64,000 nucleotides of DNA from positions 372,001-436,000 of the forward strand of contig JAHGAU010000015.1 in the NCBI GenBank assembly GCA_019925105.1, read 5' to 3'. Of this stretch, positions 23,756-35,316 are shown piece by piece. Within the stretch, counting starts at the first letter, position 1, and each line of letters starts with the position of its first letter. The notes under the pieces are model-generated. The model saw only the letters and a program-made list of their open reading frames with translations. It searched no databases and was not told the origin of the DNA. A program made the position numbers and the translations under genes. Source of the DNA: Niebla homalea (taxonomy: Eukaryota > Ascomycota > Lecanoromycetes > Lecanorales > Ramalinaceae).

Positions 23756-25543
23756 CTTGTTTGAGCACGTTTGACAATCTGGATGTTGAATGCTCTGAGC
23801 AGGGGTAAGGGCCGCGAGGTTACTGTTGGTAGACGCAATGTAGGAGGCGTTCGGCTGTCGATAGTCTCACGCCTCTGATCGTTTCTATGCAGGTTAAGTA
23901 GCTAGCAATATCGCACGACACAACGTTGATATACGCCAGGACGTCATCGATTGTCGTCTTTGTCCCCTCGGTCCTTTGTCGAGGGATGTCAATACCGGAG
24001 TTTCTTCGGCTAAACAACACGCGCCGAGTTAAGTTGCCACTCTCACCACGATTGATTAAAAGTAGCAATTACATGCATGCAAATAGACAGACGTTGTATT
24101 TACAAGCGATCGAGGTGTACGTGTATGTTCTCCCTTGAAGTAAATAGTGCTAACCTTTGGACCCATTGACGAAGCGAGGGATCATGGCCCAGTGCTTTCT
24201 ATCAAATATCATGAGCCTGTCTATCAGTAGAGTAGTACCTTAATAGGACATACCTATCAATGGACGGACCGCCAGCGGCGTGCAAGATGGGTCCCTGGGG
24301 CGCGCAAATCTTTGCCCGGACACACATTACAGCGTCACGCAACTACCAATCATGTTTTACGCCAGGACAGGGCTTACGGTAGGTAGACTGACTTACTGGA
24401 GTATTAAATGAATCTGTTCTACTTGTGACCACCCAAACTCCTTGATTATCTGATCCTTTGAAGGCTCAGAGTCTTGTAGCCATCAGTCCCACATAATTCC
24501 CCTTTTGAAAGACAAGTTGAGGAGTACAGTCTATGGCCCTCATTTAGGCTGCATACCGAGAAACGTGTCCGATCGTCAATCTTGTGGTGCCTGTTGAATG
24601 AATCTGCACCCAAAAGCAACCAGACCGACCCAATGGCGTGGTGTGGGCTATCCATCCGGCGAGATCTGCCAGCAGGCACATCTAGCACGGCAGGCCGCCC
24701 TCAGCCATTCTCAAGCGGCCCACGGTGAAGTTTATATGAGCGCCACAAGGATGCCACGACCACTAGTAATCCTTGTGGGCCTGCTGATTCTCGTTACTGC
24801 ACTTGACACCAGTAGTATAAAGTATAAAGGGACTGCATGTTTGGGGCGGCAGCACAATGGCTACCGTGCTTCAGGGTGTGGATGAAGAAACCAGACATCT
24901 GATGATGGAGCACGAAGGGTCAGAAGGTTTGCATGACTTTGCCAAAAAGACAAAGGTCAAGTATTCGAGGGATAGTCGTACTCTAATGATTGTCAAGATG
25001 ATGGACAAGAAATGGTTAGCCTGGAGAGGCACGTGGAAGTAACAACTACTGAGGCTCTCAATGACGGACGTGAACCGAACTCGTAAGAGAGCGCTTCGGA
25101 GCCATCATCTGCTCGGGCGAGGAGACCTACAGGCTAAAGAGGAAACCTCTTCCACCTCTCCCTCTATATGCACTGAACTCATAGGCACGGAATCCGCCTC
25201 GACGACACCTACAGCAGTAACAAGCCCGAAGATCTTACTAGTTTATCCGCAGTGACCGGCAGGACATACGATAGGCTTCCTAGATTTACGGAAGCAACCA
25301 TACTTGGTACAAAATGTATATTTGCGTCAGCGTTATGCGAGAAAGAGGACACTTATTTTGATCCAAGTGTAATTAAACTCCGGACACGTTTTGTCCGTAT
25401 TTTCAGAAGTTAGTGAACGTAAGCAGCAATTTTGATGCCACGTTGTACCTGGAAAAGACGTACTGACTCCGTTGGTCACTCAGAGAACATAACATAAAAC
25501 CAACTACCTTGATCTCATCAAAATCGTGTCCATAGGCATCACA
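23756..25543. other. Gene-poor intergenic region with two doubtful small frames
   Basis: Nothing firmly supported. At 24737-24887 a frame begins MSATRMPRPLVILVGLLILV, a signal-anchor-like N-terminus. At 24857-25042 a 61-residue Lys/Asp/Met-rich frame follows a TATAAAGTATAAAG sequence. The two overlap in different frames and neither has a family I recognise. Confidence 0.4.
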
Positions 25544-26188
25544 TTACGCCGTCTCCACCCTATTCGTTGAGCTGTCCTGCACCCCGCGTCCTGGGTGTGG
25601 ATACTTCTCTATCGTCACCAGGATCCTCCTGTTGTCAGGAGGTCCTATAATTGCCCTACCACCGTTATGGTTTCCACGGATGGTACAATACTGAATCAGT
25701 ATGTTCACTATGTCACTGTGATCAAACAGCGACCACGGCCTCCCCACCTGCGTGGTCGGCAGCTTCTCGTACTTGATTGCGCAGAGATTGTTGCCCGCGT
25801 CGCCGTGAGCTATGAAGGGTAAATACCCCTCGCCTCCGAAGTGTGCATCCGGGAGCCCCCATCGAGCTGGAACAATTGCTTTGGGTTGCTGGTTGAAGAG
25901 GACAAGTACTAGGACACAACTTTGCCAGTCGATGTAAGGAGACTCGTAGGGGTTGCATTGGAATTGAACGTTTGGTGGGGTGACATTGGGAATGGTGGTA
26001 TTGTTTACGGTGGTGGTGGAGATTGATTGAGAGAGAAAGTTATCGAGTTGTTGATCAGTGATGGAGCTGTCTGTTGCTGATAGTGGAATGGGGAAGTCCA
26101 AGGTCGCCGGAAGAGGAGACCCGTGAACAGCATTGAGACTTGCTGCACTGAGCAGGAGGCTGATGGCGAAGGCAGCCAGTGGAGTCAT
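25544..26188 (-). CDS. Small secreted protein, unknown function
   Basis: Not recognised. 214 residues from ATG 26188. The N-terminus has a clear signal peptide (TPLAAFAISLLLSAASLNAV, likely cut after HGS or HGSPLP). The mature part is Thr/Asn-rich at first with N-glycosylation sites (NNTTIPNVT), then a compact region with four cysteines (QFQCNPY, WQSCVLV, NNLCAIKY, QYCTIRGN) that could form two disulphides. It ends in a basic Pro/Gly-rich tail. Size, signal peptide and cysteine content fit a secreted effector-like or wall-associated protein, which is inference only. It stands alone, with over 900 bases on the 5' side and 1.7 kb on the 3' side without a firm gene. A splice site near the 3' end cannot be ruled out. 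Confidence 0.7.
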   Translation of the reverse strand: MTPLAAFAISLLLSAASLNAVHGSPLPATLDFPIPLSATDSSITDQQLDNFLSQSISTTTVNNTTIPNVTPPNVQFQCNPYESPYIDWQSCVLVLVLFNQQPKAIVPARWGLPDAHFGGEGYLPFIAHGDAGNNLCAIKYEKLPTTQVGRPWSLFDHSDIVNILIQYCTIRGNHNGGRAIIGPPDNRRILVTIEKYPHPGRGVQDSSTNRVETA

Positions 26189-27226
26189 GCTTGCATATCA
26201 AGTACAATCACCTTATTAAGCCGAGTCGACTTTTTTCGATGATTTATCGAATGTTCGATCTGCCCCTAAATCGCTTGCTCCTCCAACAGGGCGGATCTGT
26301 TCACGCTCTAAATAGCACTTTGGAGTCAAGATCTTGTATGGAGGAAGTATTGAGCCCCAGACTCGAGGTAAAAGGGTTAGGTCTCGTTATGTTGAAATGA
26401 CTACCGATAGCATAGCGATGGGGGTGCGGCTGTGTTAGCATGCGTCAATGATGTTCGCCATAGTGCGACAAAGATGTTTTGCATAGGTGATAATGTTCTG
26501 GGACAATCCATATGCGCATAGTCAGGCGTTGTCATCTATGGGGCCAAACTAGGAACCACCATTGTCTCACAAACTTCGCATCAGGGCCCAGCAGATACTG
26601 AACCGTCTGGCTGTCCTTCCAAACATTTATCAACTGACTTAACACTTCGACCCATTGACTTACAATATTGGTACATTAGATGCAGTGATAGTATACACCC
26701 TTGTCATCTTTCCATCGCACGATCCAAAAGACTTTCACTCAACACACATCCGTTTACAACCAAATCATGAAATTATAACGTATTTATTATACCCAACTTG
26801 TCCGCCCTTGACACGTTTATCATACTTATTGTGTCCGCCATTAATACGTTCGTTGACCCGACAAGATCTTAGTATCCACTTAAGCATTTGTTATCAGGGT
26901 GAATCGGTACTGGCGAGGATGTTGTTTGCAACTTGTCTCTGCGGATGCTGTCTTTCGGACAGGACAGGATTAATTGCGTAGCACAGCTGTCTTGTCCGTA
27001 GAACATACACAATCGATTCACTTATACCAAATACATGTCCATGCCTTACATGAACCTTCCGGCAGATGTTACCGAAATGTTCTAGAAGGAGCGCTGCTCG
27101 TCCACTTGCATCAAACAAAGATCCATTTAAAGCGAGGATGGACTCCAGAAATGCACAACAACGCCGACACTGAATAAGCATCTACTTCCTCACATCACCT
27201 TTTCCCACCGAGGGCACCGACTTGTC
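26189..27226. other. AT-rich intergenic region
   Basis: Holds an imperfect tandem repeat at about 26778-26850, in which a unit containing TTGTCCGCC...TTGACACG recurs as TGTGTCCGCCATTAATACG. The last 200 bases are the promoter of nudF. No gene seen. Confidence 0.55.
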
Positions 27227-28774
27227 ATGAGCCAACTTCTTACATTACGGCAAGCTGAGGAGCTGTGAGTAAGCATTGAGAACCTTCACTCCCCTTGGGC
27301 GCCTTACTGACCGTTCAAAAGCCACAAATCCATAATCGCCTACCTCACCTCCACCAAACTCACATCCAGCGCCTCCGCCCTTCGCGAAGAGCTCGCCATT
27401 GGCGACACCTTCGATGATGCCACCAGCAAGAAATATGAGGGCCTTCTCGAGAAGAAGTGGACGAGCGTGGTCCGCCTACAGAAGAAGGTACCGCTCTAAC
27501 CCGTCTCCACCCGTCTCCCCCTTTCCCCTCCTTCGACCCTCCTTTCTCTCTCCCATCGCAACCTCAACTTATGAACCCCCCGACAGATAATGGACCTCGA
27601 AACCCGCTGCCAAACCCTCCAAACCACCCTCGACACCGCCACCCCGACATCCCTCTCCTCCCGCCGTCTCGATCCCACCACCTGGCTCCCCCGCTCCCCA
27701 CCCCGCCACACCCTCCCGTCCCACCGGGGCCCCATCACCTCCCTAGCCTTCCACCCCATTTTCTCCTCTCTCGCCACATCCTCCGAAGACAGCACCCTCA
27801 AGATCTGGGACTGGGAGCTCGGCGAGCTGGAACGCACTGTCAAGGGCCACACCAAGGCGGTCTTGGATGTAGATTACGGGGGCCCGCGGGGCGGGACGCT
27901 GCTGGCGAGCTGCTCGCAGGATCTGACGGTCAAGCTGTGGGATCCGAGCGACGAGTACAAGAACATCCGGACCTTGCCGGGCCACGATCACAGCGTGTCT
28001 GCCGTGCGCTTCGTCCCCTCCGGCGCGGCCGGAGCGCCCGCCAGCGGCAACCTGCTGGTCAGCGCGAGCCGCGATCGGAGTCTGCGGGTGTGGGATGTGA
28101 CGACGGGATATTGCGTCAAGACGCTGCGGGGACACGGCGATTGGGTCCGCGCGGTGAGCCCGAGCTTCGACGGCCGCTGGTACCTCTCCGCGGGGAACGA
28201 TCAGGTGGCGAGGCTGTGGGATGCCGGCAGCGGAGAAGTCAAGGCTACATTCCTGGGCCACGACCACGTCATCGAATGCTGTGCCCTCGCCCCGGCCGCC
28301 ACATACATCCATCTGGCCAGCTTGGCCGGGTTGAAGAAACCCCCGCCCGCCAGCAGCAGCGGCGAATTCCTCGCCACCGGCAGCAGAGACAAGAGCATCA
28401 AGATCTGGGACGCCAGGGGCACGCTGATCAAGACGCTGGTGGGCCACGACAATTGGGTCAGGGGCCTGGTCTGGCACCCGGGAGGCAAGTACCTGCTGAG
28501 TATCAGCGATGACAAGACGATCCGATGTTGGGATCTGAGTCAGGAGGGGAAGTGCGTCAAGACGGTCGATGATGCACACGGCCATTTCGTGAGCTGTATG
28601 CGCTGGGCGCCCGGGGTGGTGAAGGGCCCAACGGCGGGGGGGTTGACGAATGGTAACGGTGCTGGAGCGGGCGCGGAAGGGAGGGCGAAGGATGATCCTG
28701 GCGGGAAGGAGACGATCAGGTGTGTGATAGCGACTGGCTGTGTAGATATGAGCGTGAGAGTTTTCGCTTCATAG
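27227..28774 (+). CDS. nudF: NudF / LIS1 / Pac1 dynein regulator
   Basis: WD40 protein that binds dynein and targets it to microtubule plus ends; needed for nuclear migration in hyphae. Exons 27227-27264 ([12 protein letters not shown]), 27322-27487 and 27587-28774; introns of 57 and 99 bases in phases 2 and 0. 463 residues, normal for the family. The LisH dimerisation motif lies across exons 1-2 ([20 protein letters not shown]), followed by a short coiled coil with [16 protein letters not shown]. Seven WD repeats follow, for example [20 protein letters not shown] and [19 protein letters not shown], ending MSVRVFAS. Two repeats carry inserts ([13 protein letters not shown] and a Gly/Ala-rich loop [11 protein letters not shown]). 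The last coding exon has strong C/G-ending codons, suggesting good expression (inference). Convergent with the poly(A)-binding protein gene. Confidence 0.96.
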
Positions 28775-29215
28775 TAGGATGGCAAGGAGGTGAAAGCGGG
28801 AGGCGGCTTTTTCTGCCTTTGCTGCACAGCGTCATTGCAGGTTGATTTGGAAATTGAAAAGACATGACAGTGCTTGAATTAGGTCTATTTGTTGAACATT
28901 GTGCATGCTGCTACTAGCTAATCTATTCTGCGAAAATCCCGCCATGGCTTTACCATCCTCCAAGTCAGAGAAAAGTCCCCGTCTTGACGGTGGCGCGTGA
29001 CATTGGCCCGATCTCTATCGTACATGACCCTCTTGTTGTAATTGAAGCCTGGCATTCGATGATTAGAACATGTAGTTGTGTGATGGTAGCCGATGTTGAT
29101 CGAAAGATGCCGGGTGATGAGAAAATTCGATCAGTGATCATCGGATAGAATAGAAATGTCAAGCAAGCTGTCCAGCAAAGTCATGCAACTGACCGAGAAT
29201 TGATCTAGGATCAGC
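28775..29215. other. Convergent 3' intergenic region
   Basis: No gene seen between the 3' ends of nudF and the poly(A)-binding protein gene. Confidence 0.6.
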
Positions 29216-29333
29216 TCAAGCCTGGACACCCTCACTCTCCCCATTGGTCGTGCCTGAATCCGCCGCTCCATCGGTAGTGCTTGAGTCTTTCCCTTGTGAT
29301 TTGGCGTAGTCATGGTAGACAGCCAGAGCTTCG

Positions 29334-31672
29334 TCAACCTTTTCACTTAGCTTCTCGTTGTCCTCGGTACTAGTTTGATTAGCAACAAAATCTACATCAT
29401 TGGATTAACACAAGTCAACTTACAGAGCGACCAGTTCTGGCGGGTCCATCTCCAAGAGCATGCCGGTAATCTTGCCTGCCAGCTCCGGCTGCATTGACTG
29501 AATTTTGGGATAGATGGCTTCTCCAAGCATTTGCTTCTGTTGTGCTTGGGTCATGCCCTGCATTGATTCACTCATTTGAGAAGTAGGGGCTGGTCCCGGA
29601 GGCATTCCTCCAGGAGCAGCACCAAAGCCACCAGAGCGGGCCGGCTGCTGCATGCCACCCATTTGTCCTCCAGGAGGCATACCCATTGCCATACCGCCAC
29701 GACTAGCTGGACCACCAAATTGTTGAGGACGGCCTGCTGCACCTCCTCCCCTCATCCCCGGCATACCCATCATTTGCTGAGGCAGACCCTGCATACCAGG
29801 CATTTGCCCACGACCAGCCTGTCCGCCTCGACCCATCTGAGCTTGCATCGCAGCTATGGCCTGAGGATTATAGGCCATGCCGCCGGGAAAGCCACCAGGG
29901 CCTCCCTGAGGCATGCCGAATGGCATCTGGCCTGGCATACCGAAAGCGTTGGGCGGCATTTGCTGACCTCCCATGCCACCACGACCACCTTGCTGGCTCA
30001 TGCCTGGGAATTGGCCGGCTCTAGCGTTCTGCATGGCTGGAATACCTCCCATCATTCCTGCTTGTGGGCCAAATGGCATGCCTGCACGACCTCCAGCATT
30101 TGCTCCCATCATGACAGGTTGTTGTCCAGGTCCCAAGAACATGGCAGGCTGCATACCGAATTGCTGTTGTGGGATGCCCTGGGCTGCAGCTGCTTGCTGC
30201 ATTCGAATTTGGTTGCGAGCTTGAAGACTTGATTCAAGCTGATTCTTGCGCACATCCTTGCGTTGCGCCAGAGCAACATATAGAGGTTTCCCATCAACAA
30301 TCTTCTGGTGGAAGTCGCTGCAAGCTTTGGTCGCTTCTTCTGCGTTGCTGAAGCAGACAAACCCAAAGCCTTTACTCCTTCCAAGCGGCTTCTTGGGTGT
30401 CTTCTTCTCAGTCTCACCCTCCTTTTCTTCCTCTGTCTTTTCCTCCTCGCCATCCTTCTTGTTCTCCGTTTCCTTCTCGCTGTCAGGCGACGACTGGCGT
30501 TCAGGCCCAGTGTCGCGCATGACTTTGGCGGAGGTGATGGTTCCAGCAGAAGCGAAGATGTCGCGGAGCTTTTCGTCATCCACATCGTCGTTGAGGTTCT
30601 TCACATACAGATTGACACCTTGGTACTTGCTTTGTTTCTCTTGCTTCGCCGCTTCGTGCTGTTTGCGCAGCTCTTCTTCACGTTCGGACTTCTTCTGAGC
30701 CCGCCCGACGTAGAGTTTCTGGCCTCTGAAGTCTTTATCATGAAGATCATCGACGGCTTTGGCAGCTTCGTCATGTTTGACAAAGTTGACGAAACCGAAG
30801 CCACGGCTCTTGCCAGTCTCGGGATCACGCGTGATTGCAGCGGATGTGACGTCGCCATATTTCTCGAACAGCTCTCGGAAATCCTTGTCAGACACTTCAG
30901 ATTCAATATTCTTGACGTAGATATTGGTGAAGTTGGCCTTGATTTCGTCGAACTTGCTGTCTCGGTCTTTGCGAGGGATGTGGTGGCCGACGAAGACCTT
31001 CTTGTCATTCAGCAACATGCCATTCACCTTCTCGATGGCCTTGTTGGCTGCCTCGGCGGTCTCGTAGTGGACGAATCCGTAGCCTCTAGATGTTCCCTCC
31101 TCGTCCTGCGCTACCTTGCAGCTAAGAATGTTCCCGAAGGAGGCGAAAGTATCGTGTAAGGCCTTGTTATCGATGGATCCTTCGAGATTCTTGATGAACA
31201 AATTGCCTTGTCCGGTCTTGCGCAAGGCGGGGTCGCGTTGGGACCACATGATGCGACACGGACGACCTTTGATGGCAGTATAATTCAATTCCTCCATCGC
31301 ACGTTCTCCATCCGCCGTATTGTTGTAGTTCACGTAAGCGTAGCCTAACGAACGACGTGTTACAGCATCACGACAGACTCGAATGGAAGCGACTTGACCG
31401 ATCTGGGAAAACAGCTCGAAGAGCATGGCCTCTGTAACGCCCGTGTCCAATTCACCAACATACAGAGAGGCGGAGTGGGGCTGATTGCTGCCACCAGGCA
31501 CAGCCGAGCTCGGAGTCTGGGCAGTATCTGGATCATTTGGAGACTGTCCTCGGGCGACAGAGGTGTCGATACCGTTGGGAACACCATTTGGGGCAGCGCC
31601 ATTCTTGTCATCAATGGAAAGCTTTTCGAGCGAGGGAGGTTGGGTATCGGCAACGCCTTCGGTGCTTGCCAT
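29334..31672 (-). CDS. PAB1: Poly(A)-binding protein Pab1, apparent frameshift near the C-terminus
   Basis: Cytoplasmic poly(A) tail-binding protein linking mRNA 3' ends to translation and deadenylation. From ATG 31672: acidic N-terminus; four RRMs (RNP1-like [38 protein letters not shown]); an acidic/Lys insert inside RRM4 ([16 protein letters not shown]), usual in moulds; a Met/Gly/Pro/Gln-rich linker; and the C-terminal MLLE domain ([32 protein letters not shown]). A 53-base intron (29371-29423, GTAAGT, branch GCTAAT, CTAG) leads to a last exon reading [10 protein letters not shown]. There a run of five A gives GGT TGA and stops at 29334. One base fewer would continue [14 protein letters not shown], which fits the family, to a stop at 29216. 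So either the gene has lost its last 40 or so residues or the sequence has a homopolymer error. Confidence 0.95.
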
Positions 31673-33649
31673 GTTGATATGTGGTATCTGATACTGATCA
31701 GAATTTGGCCTACTGAGCTTGTCGTGACACTAGATGATGTCGCTTCTAAGACAAAGGAGGGTAGCAACACACTGAGTTTGGAGGGAGAAAAGAAGTGACC
31801 TGAGAGGGGTGTGGGTGGGTTGTGGTCTGGGGCATTTGAGACAGTCAGTATCTCTTGCAATTTGAAAAGAAAAGGCTGAAGCGAAGGCAAGAACGAGTCA
31901 GAAGACCCACAAAGACCTTCGAATAAGATAGATGCCATGGATACTCAGGTAATAACACTGACCGGCCTATGATTTGATTTGATTTTTCGAATTTTCAACT
32001 TTTTTTCTGGGGTCACGAATATTTTCCTTGTAGGGGAGGGGTGCAAGTTGAATGAATTGTGAACGAAGGATGATCCTCAGGTAGGTGAAATTTGGCGTGG
32101 AGCATGGAAGGAGGTAATGAAGTTGCACAACTTTTTTGATCTCAGTCATAGGAGTGGTCTAGCGTGCCAAGGCACTAGCGAATTTCAATATAAAGGCGTC
32201 CCAAGGCCAAGATGCTCTCTTGACTTTCCTTTATGTTCATCGCTCCTTCAATATGACTACTAATCTCCATGTTGCGGTCTTGCCCTCAATCTGTTTCATG
32301 CAATACGCTTCTTGTTGATTTCGAACCTGAGTCTCTTCCACAGACTGACCATCTGAACCGTGACTAAGGCCCGTTTGAAGAAACGTTACCAAGAGTTTTC
32401 CTAAGATCAGAAAGGTTTTCGCCGTTTAAAGCCAAAGGTAGAAGATGGGACGTCTTGGACCTACTGTCTTTCCATAAAATTTCGCCTTCGTTATTGATTG
32501 TTGTTACATGGTCACTCTACGTGTTGATTTTCGGGCCAATGATCTGGCTACTTTGCGACCCTTATGAACAGTCTTCAGCACGCAGGTCACTCGTAGGCGA
32601 AGAATGGGTCCCCAGTTCGACGATACATAACAGGAAATGATCGAGAAGGATGAGTGTATAAGGAAGCTCCATTTGATGAACCTACTTCAATCGGCATCGG
32701 TACATTCTGCCACAATCTGACAAATCGCAGGTTCTGTAGATCTAGGTATGGATTGATTGTGGTCCAACAAAAGAAGCCAGCCTTGTCAGAAGCCAGAAAG
32801 GGAACAGAATGTGTCTCGGATAATTGCCGTACACTTGTCGGGTTCCTTCGCATTCGATCTGCTACCCTTGAACTTTATCCACCTCACCCTATCAAAGACT
32901 TCCACCCACTTACTCAACCAAGCCAATTCCTTAATCCTTTTCATAGCTTCCAACAAGATCATCAATCAAAAGAATCGCGGCCGGATCGTGAGGAGACTAC
33001 ACGAAAGTTGCCTTGTCGCTGAACCCCTTGAATGAAGCAAACACCAGCGCCTGCACAAGCGTGCTTTTCTCAATTGATAAAGCTTGAATGTCTGGCTGAC
33101 TTTGGGCTTGCCACCCCAACAGCCCGTGACAGAACAGTGATGTTGCAAGGTGTATTCTGGTGCCAAAGGATGTCTGGCACATATATCAGATCAACCCGCA
33201 GTCTGACGAGCAGACGGGAAGACCCTCGTGCAGCAAACACTAAGGAGGACTGGATGTCACTCTGATTGACGGAAATAATCTACCATCCTTCAAGTATGGC
33301 TTGCACTGGGTCAATATAAGTGCATGGAATGCGTGTGATCTACCGCACTGTACGACGAAAATATTTGTAGTGAGATCGCGCCGTCCACCACTCCTACCCT
33401 TCATGCGCATGTCTCCTGTCAAATACTCGTCAAGCGTTTGACTCGTGGATCAACATGCGAATTGCAGGTTCATGAATTCGAAAAGATGCCTGTAAAAGCA
33501 TGGTAAAATTCGGATTGTGCATGAACATCGGACTTTGCTCCGCAAGCATGTTATGACAGCAATGAGCTGACACTCTATGGGAAGCTTGCGCCGTCAATCA
33601 AGGTTCAGATGATATGATGACTTTTGGCCTGAAAAATGCATGGAGCGCG
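31673..33649. other. Pab1 5' region and gene-poor stretch
   Basis: In the Pab1 transcript sense, about 31970-32020 is A-rich (AGAAAAAAAGTTGAAAA type). An upstream ATG at 31938 opens a 192-codon frame that overlaps the Pab1 start in another frame, unless a leader intron removes it. From 32.2 to 33.6 kb I see no gene. Confidence 0.45.
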
Positions 33650-33788
33650 TTGCCTCAGTCCCTCAGACGCTATGTAGATTCGGGCTAGATAGTGGCTGAC
33701 AAATGGCCCTTTCTTCTACGCGAGCCTCTACAGCCCGCTGTGGCTAAGGCTTGGCAAAGCCACACCCACGTCTGAGGGACTGAGGCAA
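33650..33788. mobile_element. 139-bp MITE with 20-bp perfect TIRs and 8-bp TSD (hAT type)
   Basis: The left end TTGCCTCAGTCCCTCAGACG (33650-33669) is repeated exactly as its reverse complement at 33769-33788. The element is flanked on both sides by the direct repeat GGAGCGCG (33642-33649 and 33789-33796). Perfect inverted ends plus an 8-bp target duplication are the hallmark of hAT-superfamily transposition; at 139 bp it has no coding capacity and would depend on a transposase elsewhere. The perfect ends and duplication suggest a recent insertion. Confidence 0.85.
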
Positions 33789-33982
33789 GGAGCGCGCTCG
33801 TGAAGGGTGGAAGCTGAGTAATCAGGACAGAGAGCAAAGACATCTCCTGTCCAGAAAGGAATATTCTTGATATTAGGAAAGACCGATGGATGAAATGAGA
33901 CTTGAGATCATTCGAAAAGTTGCCAGTAGCCGCTTAGGCTCATTGAGTTCCTTAAGACCTCGCAGGATCTCAAGCAGGATCT

Positions 33983-35316
33983 TCACTCTTTCACCCAGAC
34001 GGCGGCCATTCCCATGCCAGTCCCGACACACATACTTGTCACCCCAAGTCTCTTTCCCGTCCTACCTAGCTCATTGAATAGCGTAGATACTTGTCGAGCC
34101 CCGGTGCATCCTAGTGGATGCCCAAACGCAATAGCGCCTCCATTGGGATTCACCTTCTTCTCGTCCAGCCCCAATTCTCGTATACACCAAAGGCACTGAC
34201 TCGCAAACGCCTCGTTGATCTCATACACATCAATCTCATCCTTGCTCAACCCAGCCTTCTCCAACGCAACCGGGATAGCCTTCCACGGTCCAATCCCCAT
34301 CAATAACGGCTTCACACCCACTACACTGCTCGCCACAAACTTGCCCACAATCGTCTGCCCCAGCCGTTCAGCCGTATTTCGCTTCATCATCAATACCGCC
34401 GCCGCACCATCACTGATCTGACTCGCGTTCCCCGCATGGATACTCCCATCCTTGGCAAACGCCGGCTTGATCTTCCCCAGACTCTCCGCCGTCATGCCAT
34501 CCCTGATGCCATCATCCCTCAACACATCAATTATCTTCTCCTCATCTGTCTTCGGATCCACCCATTTTACCCCCTTCAGCCCCACAATCTCCTCGTCGAA
34601 CTTCCCCTCCCGTTGCGCCGTGAAAGCCTTTTGATAACTCCCCGCCGCAAACGCATCCTGATCCCTTCTCGCTATTCCTCTATCCTTGGCCATCTGCTCA
34701 CTCAACATGCCCATCGGTACTTTACAGTTTTTCGCCTCCGGATGCGATTCCAACAGCTCACTAAACTCCGTCACCGCACCAGGTCCGTACTGGGAACTCA
34801 TGCTCTCCACCCCAGCACCAACCCCGACGTCGATCATCCCGGCTTTGATCGCGTTGGCGATGTCCACACACGCTTGCAAGCCGGACGAGCATTGCCGGTT
34901 CAGGCTCTTGACGGCGGTGCTCTCCGGTAGGCCTGCCACCAGGGCAGCGGCGCGGAATTCGGTGGCTCCGCCCCCTGGGGGAAGGACAGAGCCGACGGCG
35001 AGGTCTTCGACTAAGTGGGGGGAAATGCCGGAGCGGGAGAGGAGGGATTTGAGGGTGTGGACCAGGAGGTCGGCGGCGGGGACGTCTTTGAGACCACCGC
35101 GACCACCCTTTGTGAGGGGGGTGCGGAGGCAGGTGGTTATGACGATGTCGTCGGGCGATTTGGTGAGGGGTGAGAGGGCAGAGGCGGGGGATGATGAGGG
35201 AGCGGTGGTGGAGAGGTGAGATTGGATTTGAGAGAGGCGTTGATTTGCTAAAGACGGTCAGCCATGAGAGGGATGGGGGTTGAATGGGACGAAGAGGGGT
35301 GCGTACGTTTAGACAT
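33983..35316 (-). CDS. POT1: Peroxisomal 3-ketoacyl-CoA thiolase
   Basis: Last step of peroxisomal beta-oxidation: cleaves 3-ketoacyl-CoA to acetyl-CoA and a shortened acyl-CoA. Exon 1 is ten bases (35316-35307, ATG TCT AAA C), then a 59-base intron (GTACGC...TTTAG) and exon 2 35247-33983; 424 residues. Splicing gives N-terminus [16 protein letters not shown] with a PTS2 signal R-L-x5-H-L (RLSQIQSHL), so import by Pex7 is expected. Catalytic motifs are present: nucleophile Cys in [25 protein letters not shown] and CVGTGMG. A splice-blind annotation would miss the start. The promoter side faces a hexosaminidase gene 0.7 kb away on the other strand. The mitochondrial thiolases lack PTS2, so I favour the peroxisomal enzyme (Fox3/Pot1). 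Confidence 0.95.

Noticed and set aside
27457..28585. 351-residue plus and 280-residue minus frames over nudF
   Set aside because: Shadows created by the high third-position GC of nudF.
30308..31159. 283-residue plus-strand frame
   Set aside because: Antisense shadow of the poly(A)-binding protein gene.
32280..32420. tRNA-like GGTTCGAAATC on the minus strand
   Set aside because: No A box or acceptor stem at the right distance.
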